Shown: positions 1 to 6,210, counted from the stretch's first letter. The stretch: DNA of 8,057 bases from Bacillota bacterium (GCA_019137115.1 JAGVSV010000045.1:1-8057), one strand, 5' to 3'. Notes: generated by a model from the letters alone, not told the origin. Made by a program: numbers and translations.

Positions 1-49
1 CAGCGGCCCATTGCATTCCTCACATCGCATTCCACAACCGCGCTTCGCC

Positions 50-78
50 TTGTCACCCGGTGTGCCGCACGGTATACT
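50..78 (+). promoter_or_regulatory. Sigma-A-type promoter for the HAD-rlmH-recF unit
   Basis: A -35 box TTGTCA (50-55, 5 of 6 to TTGACA) and a -10 box TATACT (73-78, 5 of 6 to TATAAT) are separated by exactly 17 bp. Counting seven bases from the end of the -10 box puts the transcription start at about base 85. That base is the A of an in-frame ATG, 12 nt upstream of the ATG at 97. No gene is visible in bases 1-49. Confidence 0.65.
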
Positions 79-96
79 CCGGCTATGGAGGGTGAC

Positions 97-759
97 ATGA
101 ACGCGGTGATCTTTGACATGGACGGCGTGCTGTTTGACACGGAAACGCTGGCGCTGGAGGCGGCGCTGGAGGCGTCCGGAGCGCTTGGGCTGGGGCTGAC
201 CGAGGCGGACGTGCTGGCCACCCTGGGCATGACCGAGGCGCTGACGGATGACAGCTATCGTGCCGTCAACCCGGCGTATGACCCGGATGCCTTCTGGCCG
301 CTGTGCAATGACAGCCTGATGCGCCTGGTTGCGTCCGGCGGGGTGCCCGTCAAACTCTATGCCCGTCAGGCCATTCAGGCGCTGCGCACGATGGGGCTGT
401 CGCTGGCGCTGTGCACATCCTCGCCGATGGACCGGGTCGAGGAATATCTGCGGCTGACCGACCTTAACGGCGTCTTTTCCGCGGTCACCGCCGGGCGGGA
501 TGATGTGCCGGGCAAGCCCGCGCCGGACATGTATTTGAACACCGCGCGCATGCTGGGCGTCGCGCCGGAGCGCTGCCTGGTGGTGGAGGATTCGCCGCTG
601 GGCCTGCGTTCGGCGCGGCTGGCGGGCATGCGCACCTGCATGGTGCCCGACCTGCGCCCCTATACCGACGACCTGGCGCCCGACTGTGACTGGGTGCTGG
701 ACAGCCTGCAGGCGCTGCCAAATCTCGCAGCGGAGGTTTTTCCGTGCCCATCACGCTGA
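97..759 (+). CDS. HAD-superfamily hydrolase, beta-phosphoglucomutase-like subgroup
   Basis: This 220-residue cytoplasmic protein carries the four HAD motifs in order. Motif I is DMDGVLFDTE, with nucleophile Asp7 and acid/base Asp9. Motif II is CTSS near residues 106-109. Motif III is the lysine of GKPAPD (Lys140). Motif IV is EDSPLG (Glu164, Asp165). The small helical cap between motifs I and II and the length of about 220 residues match the phosphatase/phosphoglucomutase-like group (subfamily I cap). These enzymes act on sugar phosphates or other small phosphate esters, but the substrate cannot be read from sequence. I chose ATG 97 because GGAGGG (87-92) lies just upstream and the protein then begins MNAVIFDMDG, as is usual for the family. 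An in-frame ATG at 85 coincides with the predicted transcription start and would add four residues. The 3' end overlaps rlmH by 16 nt, indicating coupled translation. Confidence 0.88.
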   Translation: MNAVIFDMDGVLFDTETLALEAALEASGALGLGLTEADVLATLGMTEALTDDSYRAVNPAYDPDAFWPLCNDSLMRLVASGGVPVKLYARQAIQALRTMGLSLALCTSSPMDRVEEYLRLTDLNGVFSAVTAGRDDVPGKPAPDMYLNTARMLGVAPERCLVVEDSPLGLRSARLAGMRTCMVPDLRPYTDDLAPDCDWVLDSLQALPNLAAEVFPCPSR

Positions 760-1217
760 TCGCGGTGGGGAGGATGGGCGACATGTTCATACGCGCGGCG
801 CAGGAGTATGTCATCCGCATCCAGCCGTACGACAGGCTGACGATGGCCGAAGTGCCCGACCAGAAGGAACCGGACAAGCCGGTGCCCGCGCTGATTGAGC
901 GCGCGATGGAGAAGGAAGGCATAGCTATCCTAAACCGCATCAAACCCCAGGATCATGTGATCGCGCTGTGCATTGACGGAAAAGCGTGGGACAGCGTCAC
1001 TTTCGCCCGTAAATTGGGCGAACTGCGCGACACGGGCAGGCACACGGTGTTTGTCATCGGCGGCTCGTTGGGGTTGCATGCCTCCGTCACCGCGCGCGCC
1101 GACGAAAGACTGTCGCTGTCGGACATGACGTTCCCGCATCAACTGGCGCGCGTGATGCTGCTGGAGCAGATCTACCGCGCGCACAAAATACTGGCCGGGG
1201 AGAGGTACCACAAGTAG
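744..1217 (+). CDS. rlmH: 23S rRNA (pseudouridine1915-N3)-methyltransferase RlmH
   Basis: RlmH is a SPOUT-class methyltransferase that uses S-adenosylmethionine to methylate pseudouridine 1915 in helix 69 of 23S rRNA on assembled 70S ribosomes. The 157-residue length is normal for this family. The sequence shows the cofactor-loop motif FVIGGSLGLH (residues 103-112) of the trefoil knot. It ends with the very characteristic block LSLSDMTFPHQLAR (123-136), LLEQIYRAHKI and a terminal GERYHK. The start is GTG 744, preceded by GGAGG at 732-736 with a 7-nt spacing. It lies inside the 3' end of the HAD gene in another frame, and the stop overlaps the recF start by one base (TAGTG). This points to a single polycistronic mRNA. 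Confidence 0.96.
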   Translation: MPITLIAVGRMGDMFIRAAQEYVIRIQPYDRLTMAEVPDQKEPDKPVPALIERAMEKEGIAILNRIKPQDHVIALCIDGKAWDSVTFARKLGELRDTGRHTVFVIGGSLGLHASVTARADERLSLSDMTFPHQLARVMLLEQIYRAHKILAGERYHK

Positions 1218-2317
1218 TGCGGCTCATGCACCTGCGGTTAAAGGACTTCCGAAGCTATCCGCAGCTGTCGCTGCCGCTGCCGCCCGGCATTACGGCGCTG
1301 ACGGGTGAAAACGGCGCCGGCAAAACCAATGTGCTGGAAGCCATCCACCTGTGCTGCCTGGGGCGCAGCCACCGCACGAGCGTCGACCGTGACATGATAC
1401 GCGCCGGGGAGGAAACCTGCGCCGTGCACGCGCGCGTGGAGCGCGCCGACCGCTGCCATGAGGTGGGCGTGCGGCTGTATGCGCAGGCGCGGCAGCGCAA
1501 GCTGATCTATGTCAATGGCAAGACCGTCTCGCGCCTGGGCGAACTGATGGGGCACATGACCTGCGTGATGTTCTCGCCGGAGGATCTGGACATCGTCAAG
1601 GGACAGCCGCAGCAGCGGCGGCGATTCCTAGACATGATGCTGTCCCAGTGCCAGCCGGCGTATTTTTACAGCCTGCAAACCTATATGACCGTACTCAAGC
1701 AGCGCAACGCGCTGCTGCGGGCGATGGGCAAAAACATGGGCGATGCCCGGCAGCTGCCGGCCTGGGACGAACAGCTGGCGCTGGCGGCCGCCCCGGTGGT
1801 GCAGGCGCGGCGGCAGGCCGTCATGCAGCTGGACGCGCTGTCCCGCGGGCATTACGCCCACATCGGCGGCCGCAAAGAGGAGGTGCTGGCGCTTGCCTAT
1901 CAGGGCACGCTGCAAAGCAGCACCGACCTGGTTGCGGACATGGCGCTGGCCTTAAAGGACAGCCGCCCAGAGGACATCCGGCGGCAGACCACCAGCGTGG
2001 GCCCGCACCGGGACGACATCGCGGTTACGCTGTCCGGGCAGGATATCCGGGTGTTTGGCTCCCAGGGGCAGGCGCGCACCGCCATCCTGTCCATGCGCCT
2101 GTCGCAGATCGAGGTGCTGGAGCAGGCGCAGGGCGAAACCCCGTTGCTGCTATTGGATGATGTGTTGAGCGAGCTGGACATGAGCAGGCGGTCGCGGCTG
2201 CTGCAGCGCCTGAACCGCGTGCAGACGCTGCTGACCACGACGGATATCAACGACCTGGGCGGCGTCAGCCCCGCGCAGGTGCTTCAGGTGACGTCAGGCC
2301 GCATCACGCCTGCATAG
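1217..2317 (+). CDS. recF: DNA replication and repair protein RecF
   Basis: RecF is an SMC/ABC-like ATPase that binds gapped DNA and, with RecO and RecR, loads RecA during single-strand gap repair. The 366 residues match the usual length of about 360-375. Visible motifs are Walker A GENGAGKTN (30-38, Lys36), the family block SPEDLDIVKG (120-129) with QQRRRFLD (132-139), GPHRDD (262-267), the signature segment GSQGQART (281-288) and Walker B LLLLDDVLSELD (310-321). The N-terminal LKDFRSY (8-14) is also typical. Start GTG 1217 has a GGGGAGAGG purine run at 1197-1205; ATG 1226 is an alternative giving a protein three residues shorter. recF commonly sits in dnaA-dnaN-recF-gyrB, but here it follows rlmH, with no DnaN-like gene in view. 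Its last 14 nt overlap the end of the convergent kinase-like gene. Confidence 0.96.
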   Translation: MRLMHLRLKDFRSYPQLSLPLPPGITALTGENGAGKTNVLEAIHLCCLGRSHRTSVDRDMIRAGEETCAVHARVERADRCHEVGVRLYAQARQRKLIYVNGKTVSRLGELMGHMTCVMFSPEDLDIVKGQPQQRRRFLDMMLSQCQPAYFYSLQTYMTVLKQRNALLRAMGKNMGDARQLPAWDEQLALAAAPVVQARRQAVMQLDALSRGHYAHIGGRKEEVLALAYQGTLQSSTDLVADMALALKDSRPEDIRRQTTSVGPHRDDIAVTLSGQDIRVFGSQGQARTAILSMRLSQIEVLEQAQGETPLLLLDDVLSELDMSRRSRLLQRLNRVQTLLTTTDINDLGGVSPAQVLQVTSGRITPA

Positions 2318-3173
2318 GCGCATTGGGCAGGCGAAAGTCCGCAACCGCCTGCCGCCATTGATGAAGGAACGCGTGCACATGCGGCTGCCTTGCCCCGCGC
2401 TGGGGCGCTACCGCCGTGCGCGCAGCCAACAGCATCGCGGGCGAACCTTCCCATAATGCGTCGCTGTGGTCAATCCGGTCGCCCAGGAACGCGAACGCTA
2501 GCGCCCCCGCGGCATAGACGGCGGTGGTTTCATCCAGCGCGGTGCCGGGCTGTGAACACTCCGGCGCGCGAAACCAGGGCGTGCCCGGCGTGCGCCCCGG
2601 CGCGCTGTAGCAGGGCAACTGGCGGAAGCGGTGGACGGTGGACAGCGCCACGCGCTGTTGTTTGTCCATCACAATCAGGTGGGATTCCCCCAGCCCCAGC
2701 GGGATGATCGCTTCTCGCTCGCACGCGGCCAGGCCGTCCACCAGCATGTCATACGCGGCCAGCCGGTGCACCAGGGGGAGAGCGCGGAAGCGCGCGTAGT
2801 TTTCCTGCGGCGGGGACAACGGGTACCCGTCCAGCCACGGGAACACCTGCACGCGGCCTTCCCCGACGTCATGCGCCGACAGCAATGGATTCAGCGCCGG
2901 ATGGCGCACCCGCGCGTACAGCGCCTCCGCGTCCCGCATCTCGCGCACGGCCACGGCGGGGTCGCCGAAAAAGCCATGCGGCAGCGCGCCAGCGTGCCGC
3001 AGGTAATGGCGCGCGCCGTCCTTTTCTACGCCAAAGCCCAGGCACCCGGATACCGAGCCCTGCAGCACCACAAACACACGCCCGAAGTCAGCAAGCCACG
3101 AGAAGTCATAATCCTCCCGCAGCAGCACCTCCTGCCCGTCTACAGGGACGGTTACAGGCGGCCCGGCGTTCAT
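2304..3173 (-). CDS. Protein-kinase-fold protein, probable pseudokinase
   Basis: I recognise a protein-kinase-like fold in this 289-residue protein, resembling a Bacillota family of small kinase-like proteins that I recall from memory. Visible landmarks are a glycine-rich loop (QGSVSGCLGFGVE, 38-50), the beta3 strand (HYLRHAGA, 56-63), an RHPALNPLL turn (90-98), a hinge-like FPWLDGYPL (111-119), GTPWFRAPE (197-205) equivalent to the kinase P+1 loop/APE motif, and a helix-F-like VYAAGALAFAFLG (219-231). The catalytic residues look lost. Arg59 sits where the beta3 lysine should be, PLGLGESH (158-165) replaces the HRD loop, and STVHRF (178-183) replaces DFG. No signal peptide or membrane segment is seen, so it is probably cytoplasmic. 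The start overlaps the MATE stop by 4 nt (ATGA) and lacks a strong ribosome binding site, suggesting coupled translation. A regulatory or scaffold role for the neighbouring transporter is inference only. Confidence 0.68.
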   Translation of the reverse strand: MNAGPPVTVPVDGQEVLLREDYDFSWLADFGRVFVVLQGSVSGCLGFGVEKDGARHYLRHAGALPHGFFGDPAVAVREMRDAEALYARVRHPALNPLLSAHDVGEGRVQVFPWLDGYPLSPPQENYARFRALPLVHRLAAYDMLVDGLAACEREAIIPLGLGESHLIVMDKQQRVALSTVHRFRQLPCYSAPGRTPGTPWFRAPECSQPGTALDETTAVYAAGALAFAFLGDRIDHSDALWEGSPAMLLAARTAVAPQRGARQPHVHAFLHQWRQAVADFRLPNAPMQA

Positions 3174-4549
3174 GCCGTATCTTCGCGCGTTACGTTATGA
3201 ATCCATTTGTCGCCGCGCAGCCGGAAAAACGCGATGATCCACTTGAAGGTCTGGTCGATGCGCGTCATGAAATAGACGATGTACAGCGGCCACTTGAACA
3301 CAAACGCCGCCAGCGCGGTCAGCGGCAGCACGATCAGCCAGCCGCAGATCATGTCCACCATCATCACAAATTTGTTGTCGCCCGCGCCACGGTTGATGCC
3401 CACAAAACAGGAGGCATGGTAGGTGGTGCCAATCAGCGTGAACACCGTGATGCCCGTCATGGTCATCGCCAGCTGATGCGTGGCGGGCTCCAGCCCGTAC
3501 AGGCCGATGAATGGGCCGCGCAGCATATACACCACCGCGGTCATGAACAGGCCGATAAAGAAGAACATGATCTGGATGGTGGTGGAGTACCGCCGCACCA
3601 GCGCATAATCCTTGGCGCCCACGGCTTTGCCCACCATGACAAACGCGCCGCCCGCCAGCGCGGAGGTAAACAGGAAGCCCAGCGTCATCAGCATGTCGGA
3701 CACCGCGGCCGCGTTGATCATCTGCTTGCCCAGCTGCCCGATGATCACCATTTTGAGCATGCCCACCAGCGCCCACTGTGCGTCGGTGATGCCTACGGGC
3801 AGGCCGTACTTGGCATAGTCCTTCCACGCCCACAGGCGCTGGCGCGTCAGTTCCCCGGGTTTGACGTCGATCACCTTTTGCACGCGGAAGAAGTAGACGC
3901 ACACCAGCGCGGCCTCAATCACCCGCGCCAGCACCGTGGCAATCGCGGCGCCCTGCACCCCCATCGCCGGGAAGCCCAGCTTGCCGAAGATCAAAATGTA
4001 GTTGAGCCCCACGTTGCTCACCAGCGAGGTCGCGGTCAGATAGATGGTCACCCGCACCACTTCCACGCCCTTGAGCATGCCGATCACCGAAGCCGTCACC
4101 GCAAACGGCAGGTACGACAGGCACACAATGGGCAGGTACTGCATCGCCAGCGCCGTGATCTCGGTTTCGTTCGGGTTGATCACCAACGACAGGATGGCAT
4201 GGGGGAACAGCTGAATGACCACAATCAGCACCGCCGACACCGCCAGGCACAGCGCCGCAATGACCGCGTACACCTGCTTGATGCGCGCCTTGTCCTGCCG
4301 CCCCCAGTACTGGGAGATCAGCACGATCGACCCGCCGGCCAATCCGGACATCAGCGCGTTGGCAAAGTTGGTGATGCTGTTGGACTGCGCCACCGCCGCC
4401 AGGGAAAAGCCGTAGGGGTCAATCCGCGCCACCATGACGTTGTCGACCATCACCACCAGCAGCGAGATCAGCGATTGAAACGCCGTGGGCAGGGAAAGCC
4501 GGAGGATGGATTGGTAGAAGGATCGGTCCTTGATGATGCCGTGCTGCAC
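3170..4549 (-). CDS. MATE-family multidrug/toxin efflux transporter
   Basis: This 459-residue polytopic inner-membrane protein has the length and repeated pattern of MATE antiporters, which export cationic drugs or metabolites using a Na+ or H+ gradient. It has about twelve hydrophobic segments in two similar halves. MATE-like landmarks are LSLPTAFQSLISLLVVMVDN (18-37) in the first helix, GGSIVLISQYWGRQD (72-86) after helix 2, LGFPAMGVQGAAIAT (191-205), GGAFVMVGKAVGAKD (300-314) as the second-half counterpart of the 72-86 block, and the C-terminal KWIIAFFRLRGDKWIHN. The start is GTG 4549, with GGGAGG at 4556-4561 on the minus strand and a 6-nt spacing. It lies 19 nt after the rhomboid-like gene and overlaps the kinase-like gene by 4 nt. 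The substrate cannot be predicted. Confidence 0.93.
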   Translation of the reverse strand: MQHGIIKDRSFYQSILRLSLPTAFQSLISLLVVMVDNVMVARIDPYGFSLAAVAQSNSITNFANALMSGLAGGSIVLISQYWGRQDKARIKQVYAVIAALCLAVSAVLIVVIQLFPHAILSLVINPNETEITALAMQYLPIVCLSYLPFAVTASVIGMLKGVEVVRVTIYLTATSLVSNVGLNYILIFGKLGFPAMGVQGAAIATVLARVIEAALVCVYFFRVQKVIDVKPGELTRQRLWAWKDYAKYGLPVGITDAQWALVGMLKMVIIGQLGKQMINAAAVSDMLMTLGFLFTSALAGGAFVMVGKAVGAKDYALVRRYSTTIQIMFFFIGLFMTAVVYMLRGPFIGLYGLEPATHQLAMTMTGITVFTLIGTTYHASCFVGINRGAGDNKFVMMVDMICGWLIVLPLTALAAFVFKWPLYIVYFMTRIDQTFKWIIAFFRLRGDKWIHNVTREDTA

Positions 4550-4555
4550 TGTGTG

Positions 4556-4561
4556 CCTCCC
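4556..4561 (-). promoter_or_regulatory. Ribosome binding site deciding the MATE GTG start
   Basis: Read on the minus strand this is GGGAGG, six bases upstream of GTG 4549. It supports the GTG start codon and sits in the 19-nt gap after the rhomboid-like gene. Confidence 0.7.
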
Positions 4562-4568
4562 GGGTCTT

Positions 4569-5219
4569 TTATCCCCTCCTGCCGCGGCGGAACGCCTGCC
4601 GCCTGCGCCAGTTGGCGTATTCCGTCCTGATCAGGGTATATAAATCGCCGCCAAAGAACAGCAGCAGGTGCAGAATGCTGGCGATGATCGCCGCGCGCTC
4701 GGGCCAGCGTCCGTTGATCAGCGACCACAGGAAGAACAGCGCATTGACCACCGCCATCCACTTGACCTTGACCGGCAGCACGAAAAACAGCAGCAGCTGG
4801 TACTCCGGGTTCATGATGGCAAAGGCGAAAAACAGCGACAGGTTCAGGTACGTGTTCATGCCATAGCCGGTGATCAGCCCGGCGATGGCGGCACCCACAG
4901 CGCCCAGCACATAATACAGAAGGAAGCGCCGCGCGCCCCAGCGCGCCTCCAGCGCGATGCCGATGAAATAATAAAAATACATGGTCAGCAGCGCGTACAG
5001 GGGGGACTGCATCGCCGGCACGATCAGGAACGTCACCAGCCGCCATACCTCGCCGCGCCGTAAGCCCGCCGCAGTCAGGGACAGCCGCTCAACCAGCGGA
5101 TAGCCGGGGAAAAAGAACTGCAGCAGGTATACACCAGCCATTGCGAACACCAGATACCGAAAAAAAGGCTGTATGCGCATCTTGTACAGCCGGCGCTCCA
5201 TCCGGTCGATCAGCTTCAT
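4569..5219 (-). CDS. Rhomboid-like integral membrane protein lacking the GxSG motif
   Basis: This 216-residue protein has about six hydrophobic segments, roughly at 20-38, 62-90, 98-118, 126-150, 154-168 and 176-192. Rhomboid-family hallmarks are GEVWRLVTFLIVP (56-68), equivalent to the WR motif of loop 1, and ALEARWGARRFLLYYVLG (89-106), equivalent to the LE-x-x-x-G-x-x-x-F-L segment. The catalytic GxSG of active rhomboid serine proteases is absent; the region reads NTYLNLSLFFAFA (122-134), with a single serine at 128. His184 (SILHLLLFF) is in the last membrane segment. It therefore resembles inactive rhomboid/derlin-like proteins more than a proven protease. Start ATG 5219 is chosen because a strong GGAGG lies 7 nt upstream (5227-5231); the TTG at 5255 would add 12 residues without such support. 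The highly basic tail (WRRRQAFRRGRRG) is likely cytoplasmic. It is the first gene of the minus-strand unit. Confidence 0.78.
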   Translation of the reverse strand: MKLIDRMERRLYKMRIQPFFRYLVFAMAGVYLLQFFFPGYPLVERLSLTAAGLRRGEVWRLVTFLIVPAMQSPLYALLTMYFYYFIGIALEARWGARRFLLYYVLGAVGAAIAGLITGYGMNTYLNLSLFFAFAIMNPEYQLLLFFVLPVKVKWMAVVNALFFLWSLINGRWPERAAIIASILHLLLFFGGDLYTLIRTEYANWRRRQAFRRGRRG

Positions 5220-5226
5220 GACGAGA

Positions 5227-5231
5227 CCTCC
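5227..5231 (-). promoter_or_regulatory. Ribosome binding site deciding the rhomboid-like start
   Basis: On the minus strand this is GGAGG within GCAGGAGG, seven bases before ATG 5219. It favours that ATG over the upstream TTG at 5255. Confidence 0.75.
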
Positions 5232-5257
5232 TGCGGGATGTTGCTGAATTATCAAGA

Positions 5258-5286
5258 AGTTTACCCTCTTTTGTGCGGCGCGTCAA
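5258..5286 (-). promoter_or_regulatory. Candidate promoter for the rhomboid-MATE-kinase-like unit
   Basis: On the minus strand TTGACG (5286-5281, 5 of 6 to consensus) is followed after exactly 17 bp by TAAACT (5263-5258, 4 of 6). The predicted start at about 5251 gives a leader of about 32 nt containing the GGAGG at 5227-5231. It lies in the 168-bp divergent region shared with the ABC transporter promoter, about 50 bp away from it. Confidence 0.5.
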
Positions 5287-5309
5287 GGAAACACAAGCCG
5301 CGTCATCCC

Positions 5310-5362
5310 CTGGCATAAAAATACAAAAAGGGGTTGACACGCGCATAAACATGCGTTATGCT
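5310..5362 (+). promoter_or_regulatory. Strong sigma-A-type promoter with A-rich upstream element
   Basis: A perfect -35 box TTGACA (5334-5339), a 17-bp spacer and a -10 box TATGCT (5357-5362, 4 of 6) place transcription start near 5369. An A-rich stretch (5316-5329) sits where an UP element would contact the RNA polymerase alpha subunit. The resulting leader is only about 19 nt, just enough for the ribosome binding site at 5373-5379. That leaves no room for a riboswitch or leader attenuator. Confidence 0.75.
5343..5361. promoter_or_regulatory. Interrupted palindrome over the -10 box, candidate operator
   Basis: The half-sites GCATAA (5343-5348) and TTATGC (5356-5361) are perfect inverted repeats separated by 7 bp. 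The element fills the promoter spacer and covers the -10 box, the position expected for a repressor operator. Half-site centres are 13 bp apart, near one helical turn. I could not match it to a known regulator's consensus. Confidence 0.4.
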
Positions 5363-5387
5363 GTGCAAAACGAAGGAGGAGTTAACC

Positions 5388-6122
5388 ATGAAAAAGGTAT
5401 TTGCATTGCTGCTGGCCCTGATGATGCTGGCATTGACCGGCGCGGCCTTGGCCGAAAAATTGGTGGTGGGCACCAACGCGGAGTTCGCGCCGTTTGAGTC
5501 CATCGGCGACGACGGCAAGTTCGTGGGTTTTGACATGGACCTGATTGACGCGATCATGAAGGACGCGGGGCTGGAGTATGAGATCATCTCCATTGAGTTT
5601 GACGCGCTGACCTCGGCGCTGGCGTCCGGACAGATTGACGTCGCCATTTCCGCCATGACCATCAACGACGAGCGCAAGGCGTATGTGCTGTTCTCGGAGC
5701 CCTACTTTGACGCCTCCCAGAAGCTGGTCGTCGTGGAAGGTTCCCCCATCACCCAGGCGAGCGACTTAAAGGAAGGCATGAAGGTCGGCGTGCAGATGGG
5801 CACTACGGGCGACGTCTACGCCACCGACAACCTGCCGGTGGAGGTCGTGCGCTTCAACAAAGTGCTGGACGCCATCCTGGACATGAAGAACGGCCGCCTG
5901 GATGCCGTGCTGACCGATGCGGCCCCCAGCGAGTATTATGCGCAGGCGGTAGGCGGGTTGGTCGTGCTGCCCGAGGAGTTGTCCGAGGAGAAGTACGGCA
6001 TCGTTGTGAAGCTGGACAACACTGAGCTGATGGACAAGATCAACGCGAGCCTCGCCAAGCTCAAGGAGGACGGCACCTACGAAGCCATCCACAAGATGCA
6101 CTTTGCGCCTTCGGAAGAATAG
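5388..6122 (+). CDS. Amino acid ABC transporter substrate-binding protein
   Basis: This 244-residue protein belongs to the type 2 periplasmic-binding (SBP_bac_3) family, which captures polar amino acids outside the membrane and delivers them to the cognate permease. The N-terminus is a clear Sec signal (MKK, hydrophobic core 4-18) with a likely signal peptidase I site after ALA (20-22). Mature family motifs are GTNAEFAPFE (28-37), GFDMDLIDAI (47-56), FDALTSALASGQIDVAISAM (71-90), TINDERKAYVLFSEPYF (91-107) with Arg96 as the expected carboxylate ligand, VGVQMGTTGD (133-142) and AVLTD (173-177) with Asp177 as the expected amino-group ligand. There is no lipobox cysteine, and the protein has no cysteine at all. 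AAGGAGG (5373-5379) precedes ATG 5388. The exact amino acid substrate is not determinable. Confidence 0.93.
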   Translation: MKKVFALLLALMMLALTGAALAEKLVVGTNAEFAPFESIGDDGKFVGFDMDLIDAIMKDAGLEYEIISIEFDALTSALASGQIDVAISAMTINDERKAYVLFSEPYFDASQKLVVVEGSPITQASDLKEGMKVGVQMGTTGDVYATDNLPVEVVRFNKVLDAILDMKNGRLDAVLTDAAPSEYYAQAVGGLVVLPEELSEEKYGIVVKLDNTELMDKINASLAKLKEDGTYEAIHKMHFAPSEE

Positions 6123-6139
6123 ACGATCCTGAACGCAAC

Positions 6140-6172
6140 GGGGCGTGCCGGCATATGCGGCGGGCACGCCCC
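6140..6172 (+). repeat. GC-rich hairpin between binding-protein and permease genes
   Basis: GGGGCGTGCC (6140-6149) and GGCACGCCCC (6163-6172) form a perfect 10-bp stem with a 13-nt loop, beginning 18 nt after the binding-protein stop codon. No T-run follows (TCTCAAACC), so it is not a standard intrinsic terminator. It is better read as an mRNA 3'-end stabiliser or partial attenuator that would favour the upstream binding-protein message. Confidence 0.6.
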
Positions 6173-6196
6173 TCTCAAACCTGTAAAGAAATAACC

Positions 6197-6210
6197 GCGC
6201 CCATGGGCGC
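6197..6210. repeat. Perfect 14-bp palindrome upstream of the permease start
   Basis: GCGCCCATGGGCGC reads identically on both strands. It lies 24 bp before GTG 6235 and 24 bp after the end of the GC-rich hairpin. In RNA it could fold as a 5-bp stem with a CATG loop. Its role is unknown. Confidence 0.45.

Noticed and set aside
3195..3902. A 235-codon minus-strand frame inside the MATE gene.
   Set aside because: It is a different frame of the same strand with Arg/His/Gly-rich sequence and no family motifs. The overlapping MATE frame explains the region fully.
2885..4630. A 581-codon open frame on the + strand opposite the MATE and kinase-like genes.
   Set aside because: Its His/Arg/Gln-rich, low-complexity product is what the reverse complement of hydrophobic GC-rich membrane-protein codons gives. 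The minus-strand genes have clear family motifs and ribosome binding sites, so this is a shadow frame despite its length.
5349..5355. Reading the promoter palindrome as an ArgR or CodY box.
   Set aside because: The arms GCATAA/TTATGC and the 7-bp gap do not fit the TGAAT/ATTCA pattern of ArgR or the AATTTTC/GAAAATT pattern of CodY well enough.
5220..5387. Riboswitch, small RNA or replication origin in the divergent region.
   Set aside because: The predicted leader on the + side is only about 19 nt, and no DnaA box close to TTATCCACA is seen. The A-rich part is explained as an upstream promoter element.
6140..6172. Intrinsic terminator after the binding-protein gene.
   Set aside because: The stem is strong, but the following bases TCTCAAACC contain no T-run. 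It is listed as a hairpin instead.
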